Below are positions 1 to 4,902 of a stretch of DNA of 7,378 nucleotides, in pieces. Within the stretch, counting starts at the first letter, position 1. Each line of letters opens with the position of its first letter. The translations under genes and the position numbers were made by a program. Under the pieces are notes generated by a model. The model ran no database searches. It was not told the DNA's origin and was given only the letters and a program-made list of their open reading frames with translations. This DNA comes from JBEKHI01 sp050012355 (lineage in GTDB: Bacteria > Actinomycetota > Actinomycetes > Streptosporangiales > Streptosporangiaceae): NCBI GenBank assembly GCA_050012355.1, contig JBEKHI010000517.1, positions 1-7,378 of the forward strand, read 5' to 3'.

Positions 1-1
1 C

Positions 2-139
2 CACCGCCTGGCGCTAGCCGCCGAGCGTCGCGATCCGTCCACCCGGACGGCGAAGACGCTGCTGCAGGCGGACTCCGCGGTCTCCGCCGTATCCGGGCGG
101 GCGGCCCGCAGGCAAGAACGCCGCAAGACAGCACGGTGA
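2..139 (+). CDS. C-terminal fragment of an unrecognised protein (cut by window edge)
   Basis: An open frame enters from the left edge and gives 45 residues before a TGA at 137-139. It reads HRLALAAERRDPSTRTAK and ends in the basic tail RRQERRKTAR. Most codons end in G or C, as expected for a real gene in this GC-rich DNA, and the composition (Arg, Ala, Leu, charged) suggests a helical, basic C-terminus. No family is recognisable from so short a piece. It lies about 130 bases left of the likely end of the insertion sequence and points toward it. It could be an intact gene end or a gene cut by earlier rearrangement. Coding is inferred only from codon pattern and frame length. Confidence 0.4.
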   Translation, partial: HRLALAAERRDPSTRTAKTLLQADSAVSAVSGRAARRQERRKTAR

Positions 140-281
140 CCTGTTATTCGCTGTAGCCGGTGTCGCGGGCGAGGGCCGCCGTCATGCGGACCCAACGCGG
201 TCGCCCGGGTAGCTAAACCCCAGGGGCGGTCGTTGGCGCACCTGGGCGACTGACCGTGTAAAGAACTCACCTTAGCCAGGG

Positions 282-300
282 CGTGGGTCAGGGACCCGCG
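282..300 (-). terminator. Hairpin downstream of the transposase gene; possible terminator or IS end structure
   Basis: GGGTC (285-289) and GACCC (293-297) pair around a 3-base loop. The stem extends by a G-T wobble and two more pairs to 282/300. It starts about 40 bases past the transposase stop codon. No T-run follows on the minus strand, so if it terminates transcription it would be the tail-less type often proposed for actinomycetes. It could equally be a structural element of the IS right end. Confidence 0.3.
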
Positions 301-339
301 GCGGCGTGGCTGCGGGCCTGGTCAGGGCGGGTGCTGGGT

Positions 340-1707
340 TTAGGCGGCGCGCTCGGTGACGGTCACTTCCACGCCGAGGGCCCGTAGCTGGCGGAGGTGG
401 CCGAGGATCTTCTTGTCCTTGTCGGTCTTGCGGGCGTGGTGGTCCGGTCCGAGGTCGGCGAACCGCGCTTCGGGGTCCTTGAGCAGGTGCCAGATGATGA
501 TGAGGATGGAGCGGCCGACGGCGCAGCGGGCCCTGGCGCCGCCGCGGCGTCTGGCGATGCGGCGGAGCCGCTCGCCGAGGAAGGTGTCGGTCTGGCCGGC
601 GCCGTTGGCGGCCTGGGTGCAGAAGCCCCTTAGGTAGCTGTCGCCCTGTCCTTTCTTCGGTTTCCGGGACCGGGGCCCGGACTGGCTCGCGACGGGGGCC
701 AGTCCGGCCCAGGAGGCCAGGTGGCCCGCGGTCTTGAACCGGGACATGTCCAGGCCGACTTCGGCGATGATCGCCATGGCCAGCTCCGGGCTGACGCCGG
801 GGATCTCCGCGAGCCGCTCCGCGGCGGACAGCACGGCCGCGTCCGGGCCGGCGCCCGGGCCGGTCACGCCGTCGCGGTCGGTTCCCCAGGCCGCGGGGAT
901 CGCCTCCAGGCAGGCGGCGATCCTGGCTTCCAGGATGCTGATGTCCTCGTCGAGGTAGGAGATCAGGTCCAGCAGGGTCTTGGCCATGTGGGCGTGGGAC
1001 TCGGTGAACATCATGCCGGTCAGGGACGCTTCGAGGTCGCCCTGCCGGCCGCGCAGGCTGCCCTCGGCCAGGGCGGCCAGCGCCCGGGGGTCGCGCTGGC
1101 CGGCGATCATGGCGCGGATGATGAGCCGGGCCGTCTTGGTCTTCACGCTGGTCACCGAGGTGAGCTTGACCAGGGCGCCCTCCAGCAGCTTCTCCAGCCG
1201 CTGCCAGGCCCTGGTCCGGTCGTGGACCAGGTGGAGGCGGCCGCGGGTGTACTCCCGCAGCGCCCGGATCTCGGCCGGCGGCACGAACGAGGGGCGCAGC
1301 AGGCCCATCTCGGCCAGCCGCGCCAGCCACTGCGCGTCCAGCCGGTCGGTCTTCGGCCGCCCGGCCAGCTGCCTGGCCTGGGAGGAGTTCGCCAGCGTCA
1401 CCGCCAGCCCGTGCGCCTCCAGCACGTAGTACCACACCCGCCAGTAGTCCGACGTCGACTCCATGACCACGGCCTGCACCCCGTCGGCCAGCAGCCGCAC
1501 CGCCAGCGCCGCGACCTCCGGCACCGTCGCCGCGACCTCCTCGACCCGGCTGACCCGCCGGCCGCCCTCGCGCACCGGCGGGAGCCGCGTGCAGACCACC
1601 GCGGACGCCTTCGCCACGTCGATGCCCGCGACCCGCTCGTGCCGCAGCTGGTACTCCTCATCCTCCACGAGCTGAGCCGGAATCCTCCGCGCCCTCGCGC
1701 TGCCCAT
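340..1707 (-). CDS. IS110-family transposase (DEDD RuvC-like plus serine domain)
   Basis: This 455-residue protein would catalyse insertion and excision of its own element, in this family guided by an element-encoded bridge RNA. The N-terminal RuvC-like domain shows the DEDD tetrad: D30 in GIDVAK, E83 in VVMESTSDYW, and D121 and D124 in KTDRLDA. A helical, coiled-coil-like middle (about 150-270) follows. The C-terminal transposase domain starts with the helix-hairpin-helix-like LAEIPGVSPELAMAIIAEVG (299-318) and contains SWAGLAPVASQSG (332-344), where the family's nucleophilic serine lies (S341 or S343). The tail is basic. Length is normal for actinomycete IS110 transposases. The ATG at 1707 is preceded by AGGAGG (1713-1718) at 5 bases, which fixes the start. 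No frameshift or missing catalytic residue is seen. The long open frames on the opposite strand are codon-bias shadows. Confidence 0.95.
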   Translation of the reverse strand: MGSARARRIPAQLVEDEEYQLRHERVAGIDVAKASAVVCTRLPPVREGGRRVSRVEEVAATVPEVAALAVRLLADGVQAVVMESTSDYWRVWYYVLEAHGLAVTLANSSQARQLAGRPKTDRLDAQWLARLAEMGLLRPSFVPPAEIRALREYTRGRLHLVHDRTRAWQRLEKLLEGALVKLTSVTSVKTKTARLIIRAMIAGQRDPRALAALAEGSLRGRQGDLEASLTGMMFTESHAHMAKTLLDLISYLDEDISILEARIAACLEAIPAAWGTDRDGVTGPGAGPDAAVLSAAERLAEIPGVSPELAMAIIAEVGLDMSRFKTAGHLASWAGLAPVASQSGPRSRKPKKGQGDSYLRGFCTQAANGAGQTDTFLGERLRRIARRRGGARARCAVGRSILIIIWHLLKDPEARFADLGPDHHARKTDKDKKILGHLRQLRALGVEVTVTERAA

Positions 1708-1729
1708 CCGCGCCTCCTATCCTTGAACC

Positions 1730-1920
1730 GGGTAACACCAGCGGGCTGCCCGGGGACCCGGATCAGCAGGCTCAAGGCCGCGAATACTGACCGGCGTGCT
1801 CAAGGCAACAAGAGGCGACCCTCTAGTCAGGTCCCGGCGCCAGGCTTTGCAACGGGCTCGTATCCCACAGTGGTCCGGCGTCACGGGCAGCCCGCGCCCC
1901 ACCCTGCCACCCCGGCCCCC
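1730..1920 (-). ncRNA. Candidate bridge (seek) RNA of the IS110 element
   Basis: IS110 transposases use a structured RNA from the element's non-coding end to pair with both target and donor DNA. In the group with a long 5' leader it lies between the element end and the transposase start, which here is 1708-2088. The segment holds several short hairpins, for example AGAGG/CCTCT around CGAC near 1810-1823. It also holds CCCG (1833-1836) pairing with CGGG (1853-1856) around a 16-base loop. That loop contains AGGCTTTGCA (1842-1851), which is repeated at the presumed element end (2087-2096). This resembles an exposed target guide. The RNA ends given are guesses based on typical lengths under 200 bases. 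Function comes from family knowledge, with the loop and the repeat as the only direct support. Confidence 0.35.
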
Positions 1921-2089
1921 CCGGCGCAGCCGCATCACCCGCCGCCAGGGCCCGGCGCAGCCGGGACGCACCCCGCCCGCCCGCACCACCAGACCGGCCC
2001 GGCCACCGAGCGCCAGCAACGCAAGCCAGCCGACGACCCGCACCACCCCCATTTACACGCCAGCGCGACGAACCCCCGGGATGAAAAGG

Positions 2090-2157
2090 CTTTGCATAGC
2101 TCCCGGACAAAATGAAACGTTTCAGTAGGCTTGAAAGTGTCCGGGAGCTATGCAAAG
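2090..2157. repeat. Perfect 20-bp inverted repeat with a 28-base loop
   Basis: The arms 2090-2109 and 2138-2157 are exact reverse complements (right arm begins TGTCCGGGAGCTATGC). The 28-base loop (2110-2137) contains a 12-bp palindrome of its own. The arms are less GC-rich than the surrounding DNA. On the minus strand the stem is followed by CCTTTT, so it could act as a weak terminator for minus-strand transcription coming from the gene at 2360-2911. The arms run ...ACA - loop - TGT..., like two IS ends of the TGT/ACA type back to back, or they could be a protein-binding or IS-target site. It lies next to the inferred leader-side end of the IS110 element. The repeat is certain; its role is unknown. 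Confidence 0.85.
2113..2124. promoter_or_regulatory. 12-bp palindrome TGAAACGTTTCA, LacI-family-operator-like
   Basis: A perfect palindrome with the central CG typical of operators bound by LacI-family repressors sits in the middle of the larger inverted repeat. No promoter or sugar-metabolism gene is adjacent, so a regulatory role is only a resemblance. Confidence 0.25.
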
Positions 2158-2165
2158 ACGAAAAA

Positions 2166-2186
2166 ATGTCCGGCAGCTATACAGAG
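2166..2186 (+). repeat. Third, degenerate copy of the inverted-repeat arm
   Basis: TGTCCGGCAGCTATACAGAG (2167-2186) matches the right arm starting at 2138 at 17 of 20 positions, 29 bases downstream in direct orientation. It is preceded by a run of six A residues. With the two perfect arms this makes three copies of one roughly 20-bp word within about 100 bases. Confidence 0.7.
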
Positions 2187-2294
2187 TGGGAATCAAGGAG
2201 CGAGGAGGAAGGGGCCTTCTGGGACTGAAGGGAAACTAGGGACGTGGGGCAGCCTGGCGATGGCCGCCTGCAACGGAACGCTGTCGCAGTGCTA

Positions 2295-2342
2295 GGAACG
2301 GATCAGGCTGGTGAGCCGACAAGAGCCGCCTCGGTCCGTTCC
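2295..2342 (-). terminator. Long stem-loop just after the cysteine-rich gene; possible terminator
   Basis: GGAACGGA (2295-2302) pairs exactly with TCCGTTCC (2335-2342), and the stem extends by one wobble and one G-C pair. A smaller hairpin, GGCT/AGCC (2306-2317), lies inside. It starts about 17 bases beyond the stop codon of the minus-strand gene, the expected place for a terminator. No U-tract follows. Confidence 0.35.
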
Positions 2343-2359
2343 CGAATCGCTGGAAGGGT

Positions 2360-2911
2360 TCAGCCGGACTCGGAACCCGCGCCTGTGAGACGGGAGGCCG
2401 CTGGTTGGCTGTCGACGTTCCATCCGAGGGCGGTCTGGATTGCTTCTGAGCACTTGGCGAGTGTCGAGTGCAGCTGAGCGAACTCCGATCGGCGGTCGGG
2501 TACGTCGAGGTCTCCGCACGCCCACGGGCAGCCATACGCGCACGCTTGGTCAAGGGCGCCGTGCAGCCTGCCTACCGGGCAGAGGAACTGGGCCACTGCG
2601 GTTCGGTTCAACCTGGGCAGGATCGCGTGGATCTGGGTGAGCAGGCCAGGGATGTAGGCGAGTTGGCGTGCCAGCTCGGCAGCGGTCCGAGCGCAGTCGC
2701 CGGCCTCGATCTGGCGGAGTGTGCGATCGACTGAATCGGCGAGTTCTACCGCGCACTGGACCAGGGGATTATCCGGGTACTTGCAGCATGTCCCCAGTTC
2801 AAGGGCAAGGCACGCATTTACGCAGTCCTCGTGCAGCCAGGCCGGCCGCTGGTACCGGGCCTCCTCCTCGAAGCCGTCGTCGAACACCGGCCGCTTGCGC
2901 CGTGCAGTCAT
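2360..2911 (-). CDS. Cysteine-rich hypothetical protein
   Basis: I do not recognise this 183-residue protein. The start chosen is the ATG at 2911 (MTARRKRPVFDD), because GGAGG (2917-2921) sits 5 bases upstream. The frame stays open further upstream, but that extension would run through the divergent promoter of the antitoxin gene. The protein has 11 cysteines (30, 34, 42, 43, 53, 73, 111, 124, 128, 132, 154), including CxxxC at 30-34 and CxxxCxxxC at 124-132 (CAYGCPWAC). The spans between look helical (about 50-72, 74-100, 142-163). There is no signal peptide or membrane segment, so it is probably cytoplasmic. The regular four-residue cysteine spacing on helices would suit metal binding, but this is inference. 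It is transcribed away from the toxin-antitoxin pair across a 151-base divergent region. It could be a bystander gene. Confidence 0.65.
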   Translation of the reverse strand: MTARRKRPVFDDGFEEEARYQRPAWLHEDCVNACLALELGTCCKYPDNPLVQCAVELADSVDRTLRQIEAGDCARTAAELARQLAYIPGLLTQIHAILPRLNRTAVAQFLCPVGRLHGALDQACAYGCPWACGDLDVPDRRSEFAQLHSTLAKCSEAIQTALGWNVDSQPAASRLTGAGSESG

Positions 2912-3035
2912 GATGTCCTCCCAGAAGCTTGATCGAACTGATGTTCCGACCATACGGCGGGGGTCTGACAACGCTCCTATTCCTCGTACTGGGTGGGGCG
3001 GGCGGTGTACCTTCCACTCCCCAGATCGGGGATCG

Positions 3036-3062
3036 TGTTGTACGACGGTGTACGATTCTTGC
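3036..3062 (+). promoter_or_regulatory. Leaderless promoter and probable autoregulatory operator of the TA operon
   Basis: TACGAT (3051-3056) fits the TANNNT minus-10 form and ends 6 bases before the ATG at 3063, the spacing of leaderless actinobacterial transcripts. No Shine-Dalgarno sequence precedes the ATG. The heptamer TGTACGA occurs at 3039-3045 (after a T) and again at 3049-3055, one helical turn apart and overlapping the minus-10. A further GTGTAC lies at 3005-3010. Phd-type antitoxins usually repress their own operon, so these repeats are the natural operator candidates. No good minus-35 is visible. Confidence 0.5.
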
Positions 3063-3431
3063 ATGGCAGTGATGACGGTTAGCGAGGCTCGGGCGGCCCT
3101 GCCGGAAGTGCTGACGCGGGTCGCGCAGGGCGAGGAGATCACGATCACCCGCTACGGGAGCCCGATCGCGGTGGTGGTGAGGCCGGACATCGTGTGGAGC
3201 CGGCCTCGCGCGGAGGTGATCATGGACGAAACCGTGGGGCTCGTGAGGATCTTGCGGGAACGGGCCAAGCGGCACGGACGCTCGCTTGAGCAGGAGCTTC
3301 GCTCGATCCTTGACGCGGCTGGCAGCGATCCTGAGCCCGCCCCGCTGCCGCCGATCCGCCTCGCCACGGTGCGCACGGCCGGGAGTTCCTCGTGGTCGAG
3401 GGAGGAAATCTATGGCGACGAGGGTCGCTGA
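3063..3431 (+). CDS. Phd/YefM-type antitoxin with FitA-like C-terminal half
   Basis: This 122-residue antitoxin should neutralise the PIN toxin encoded next and repress the operon. Residues 4-41 (MTVSEARAALPEVLTRVAQG, then EEITITRYGSPIAVVVRP) are a standard Phd/YefM DNA-binding and dimerisation domain. Residues 61-86 (RILRERAKRHGRSLEQEL, then RSILDAA) resemble the helical part of FitA-type ribbon-helix-helix antitoxins. The end, SREEIYGDEGR (112-122), resembles the toxin-binding tails of VapB/FitA proteins. A Pro-rich linker (89-98) separates these parts. The ATG at 3063 fits a leaderless start; the ATG at 3072 would keep the whole Phd domain and is the alternative. The toxin gene overlaps the last 20 bases, implying coupled translation. 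The mix of two antitoxin types is unusual; the antitoxin role itself is well supported by context. Confidence 0.88.
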   Translation: MAVMTVSEARAALPEVLTRVAQGEEITITRYGSPIAVVVRPDIVWSRPRAEVIMDETVGLVRILRERAKRHGRSLEQELRSILDAAGSDPEPAPLPPIRLATVRTAGSSSWSREEIYGDEGR

Positions 3432-4038
3432 CCTGGCGTCTGCTCCCGACCGGGTGATGCTCGACACCAACGTGCTTCTGGCGGCGACCGACGAGAGCAG
3501 GGCGGAGCACCCCGACGCGCTGAGAGTCCTCAACGACTGGGCAGCAGGGCCTACCGACCTGTGCACGAGCGGACAGGTCCTGCGCGAGTATCTCTCGGTG
3601 GCGACGCGGCCCGCCGAGCACAACGGCCTGGGCCTGAACCTGCCGGATGCGCTGGGGAACGTGCGGGCCATCCGCGGGCGGACCACGCTGCTGGCCGAGG
3701 ACTCCAAGGTCGCCGACCGCCTCGTCGGCTTGCTAGCCGATGTCGAATGCCGGGGCAAGCAGGTCCACGACGCGAACCTGGTCGCGACGATGCTCGTTCA
3801 CGGCATCGGCACCGTCGTCACCATGAATCTGGAGGACTTCGCCCGCTTTGCGCGGCACGTAACTTTAATCCGGCTGTTAAGGCCGGACACCGACACTAAC
3901 TCCATGTCAGGGGGCGGTGATCCCAGAGTGCCGACACAGGCAGTGCGTAGATGTCGTCGCCAAACGACCCTTCGGAATCACTTCTGCGTCTCGCAGGGAC
4001 GCGAAAGCGCCAATGTCTCTGACGATGACCGTGCTTAG
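3412..4038 (+). CDS. PIN-domain toxin, VapC-like, with aberrant C-terminal extension
   Basis: PIN toxins are Mg-dependent ribonucleases that cleave tRNA, rRNA or mRNA. The 208-residue frame starts at ATG 3412 inside the antitoxin gene, with GGAGG (3401-3405) 6 bases upstream. Acidic residues of the PIN site are visible: D18 in VMLDTNVLL, E59 in QVLREYLSVATRP, D120 in VHDANLVATML, and N139/D142 in TMNLEDFARF; D102 may also take part. Family similarity stops near residue 153 (HVTLI), the normal length for this family. The remaining roughly 55 residues are Ser/Arg-rich, resemble nothing I know, and are antisense to the ATPase remnant. Three TAA triplets (3860, 3866, 3878) lie in the neighbouring frame, so the native stop was probably lost by a small indel or rearrangement. 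Toxin activity with this tail is uncertain. The frame is closely coupled to its antitoxin. Confidence 0.88.
   Translation: MATRVADLASAPDRVMLDTNVLLAATDESRAEHPDALRVLNDWAAGPTDLCTSGQVLREYLSVATRPAEHNGLGLNLPDALGNVRAIRGRTTLLAEDSKVADRLVGLLADVECRGKQVHDANLVATMLVHGIGTVVTMNLEDFARFARHVTLIRLLRPDTDTNSMSGGGDPRVPTQAVRRCRRQTTLRNHFCVSQGRESANVSDDDRA
3869..3887 (-). terminator. Hairpin between the toxin gene and the convergent ATPase remnant
   Basis: TCCGGC (3869-3874) and GCCGGA (3882-3887) form a 6-bp stem around a 7-base loop. It starts 8 bases past the stop codon (3896-3898) of the minus-strand remnant and is followed on that strand by TTAAAG, a short AT-rich tail. It probably ended the ancestral ATPase gene and perhaps, from the other side, the toxin gene, whose frame now reads through it. 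Confidence 0.45.
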
Positions 4039-4353
4039 GTAACCGTCGTACCAGGAGCGCCGCACGGCCGGGACACCTATCGTCAAGACTTCTGGGTAGC
4101 CGCCCTCCGTGATCAGATCCAAGTAGGCGTCTCGCGTCCATGACGATTCGCGGCTGGCGAGGAGGGTGGATGGCTCACCGAGGAGCCGGTCCGCAAAGTC
4201 CGTCGGCCCTCCGGTGCGTTCGTTGAGGCTGAGCGGCCACAGATCCAGAAAACCGGCTCTTCCCGCGAGTGATTCCGACAGCGTCGGAACCGTGAGGAAC
4301 CGCGCCGAGCCGGACAGGATGAACTGCCCAAGCCGCCGATAGTCGACCTGCAA
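3896..4353 (-). pseudogene. Remnant of a DUF4143-containing ATPase (AAA_14 type)
   Basis: Intact members are P-loop ATPases of about 400 residues with a C-terminal DUF4143 domain; their cellular role is poorly defined. Here similarity begins abruptly at about 4350 with VDYRRLGQFILSGSARFL, then TVPTLSESLAGRAGFLDLWP and GGYPEVL...YDGYLSTVIVRDI. These are the end of the ATPase domain and the first part of DUF4143. The Walker A/B half is absent: an in-frame TGA (4354-4356) precedes and no ATG start is available. After RDAEVIPK (about 3975) the frame loses similarity. The shifted frame instead gives FGDDIYALPVSALW, typical of the very C-terminus, ending at TAG 3896-3898. A large internal segment is therefore missing and the joint is out of frame. 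Both ends lie against other genes. It cannot make a working ATPase. Confidence 0.85.
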
Positions 4354-4397
4354 TCATCGGTTGCATGTTGTCGTTCGACGTGCTACCTTCGGTTGCA
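4349..4397 (+). promoter_or_regulatory. Promoter and ArsR-like operator of the SRPBCC-ArsR-DUF899 operon
   Basis: TTGCAT (4361-4366) and TACCTT (4384-4389), separated by 17 bases, make a good sigma-70-type promoter, with a start expected near 4396. TGCAA (4349-4353) and TTGCA (4361-4365) form an inverted repeat with a 7-base spacer overlapping the minus-35. The word TCGGTTGCA occurs at 4357-4365 and again at 4389-4397, abutting the minus-10. TTGCA-type dyads are common operators for ArsR proteins encoded with SRPBCC partners, so repression by the operon's own ArsR is the natural reading. The operator's left half lies within the ATPase remnant. Confidence 0.55.
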
Positions 4398-4440
4398 GAT
4401 GCAGGTGACAGCGAGCGGCTCAGGAGAGGAGCGGATTCTG

Positions 4441-4902
4441 ATGGCAGACCTCATGATCGATCGGGAGGTGCTGATCGAGGCACCGGTCGAGGTGGTGTGG
4501 CGCACCCTTACCGAGCCCGATCAGATCACGCAGTGGTTCGCGGACCGGGTAGAGCTCGTGGTCGAGCCGGGCGCGCACGGCTTCATGGAGTTCGGGGAGC
4601 AGGGCGGTCCGGTCGTGGTGGAGGTGGTTGATCCGCCGACTCGGTTCGCGTTCCGGTGGAATTACCCGCGCGAGGAGGAGCCCGTGGCCGGGAACTCGAT
4701 GCTGGTCGAGTTCACGCTGACGCCCGAGGGCGACGAGCGGACCCGTCTTCGCGTGATCGAGAGCGGCCACGAACTGTGCCCCTGGCCCGACGCGGAGAAG
4801 CAGCGATACGCCGACGAGCACCTCGGCGGGTGGCCCACGTACCTGGATCGACTCGCCACGCTGGCCGGGAAAGCCGATCGGGATGACAACGCAGGCCGAT
4901 GA
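4441..4902 (+). CDS. SRPBCC-family protein, AHSA1-like (activator of Hsp90 ATPase homologue)
   Basis: This 153-residue cytoplasmic protein belongs to the START-like SRPBCC fold, a helix-grip barrel with a deep hydrophobic pocket. Bacterial AHSA1-like members have mostly unknown ligands. The family pattern is clear: LMIDREVLIEAPVEVVWRTL (4-23), then TEPDQITQWF, then VEPGAHGFMEFGEQGGPVVV, then PPTRFAFRWNYP, LVEFTLTPEGDERTRLRVIESG, and the C-terminal helix GGWPTYLDRLATLA. I chose ATG 4441, with AGGAG (4422-4426) and GAGGA (4426-4430) upstream, because the predicted transcript starts near 4396 and excludes the earlier in-frame start at 4393. Its last 20 bases overlap the arsR-type gene, so the two are translationally coupled. 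This pairing recurs widely in actinobacteria; a role in ligand sensing or detoxification is inference. Confidence 0.92.
   Translation: MADLMIDREVLIEAPVEVVWRTLTEPDQITQWFADRVELVVEPGAHGFMEFGEQGGPVVVEVVDPPTRFAFRWNYPREEEPVAGNSMLVEFTLTPEGDERTRLRVIESGHELCPWPDAEKQRYADEHLGGWPTYLDRLATLAGKADRDDNAGR

Larger units (their letters stand above)
270..2088 (-). mobile_element. IS110-family insertion sequence (approximate ends)
   Basis: The element is defined by a full-length IS110-type transposase on the minus strand, a long non-coding leader on its 5' side (1708 to about 2088) and a short non-coding segment on its 3' side. A long transposase-proximal leader and a short distal end is the usual layout of IS110 proper, as opposed to the IS1111 subgroup. 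IS110 elements lack conventional terminal inverted repeats and often leave no target duplication, so the ends cannot be read off directly. The leader-side end is placed near 2087-2088 because a 10-bp word there recurs inside the leader, and because a perfect inverted repeat that could be the target begins at 2090. The other end is a guess, placed just beyond the hairpin at 282-300. The element looks complete and potentially active, since the reading frame is intact. Confidence 0.7.
2158..2359. other. Non-coding spacer between the repeat cluster and the cysteine-rich gene
   Basis: Apart from the degenerate repeat copy (2166-2186) and the hairpin candidate at 2295-2342, I see no convincing gene here. 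The small open frames lack ribosome sites, show no recognisable motif, and look like shadows or chance frames. A purine-rich stretch (about 2191-2215) has no evident meaning. Confidence 0.5.

Noticed and set aside
272..1435. 387-codon minus-strand frame overlapping the transposase in another frame
   Set aside because: Its composition is nearly all Arg, Pro, Gly and Ala, a frame shadow of the transposase gene.
721..2115. 464-codon open frame on the plus strand across the transposase gene
   Set aside because: It is antisense to an intact IS110 transposase and arises from GC-rich codon bias. The translation is Arg/Pro/Gly/His-rich with no domain, and there is no ribosome site.
3018..3032. TCCCC/GGGGA dyad upstream of the antitoxin gene as its main operator
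   Set aside because: It is a short 5-bp dyad of the kind common in this GC-rich DNA. The TGTACGA repeats overlapping the minus-10 are a better operator candidate.
2912..3148. N-terminal extension of the cysteine-rich protein up to 3148
   Set aside because: It would cross the antitoxin promoter and start codon. The ATG at 2911 has a clear GGAGG site, while the extension shows no conserved features.
2799..3758. 319-codon minus-strand frame opposite the toxin-antitoxin genes
   Set aside because: The opposite strand carries recognisable Phd and PIN domains in tightly coupled frames; this frame has biased, domain-free composition.
4393..4440. Earlier start for the SRPBCC protein at 4393
   Set aside because: The predicted transcript begins near 4396, the added residues are not typical of the family, and purine-rich ribosome sites precede 4441.
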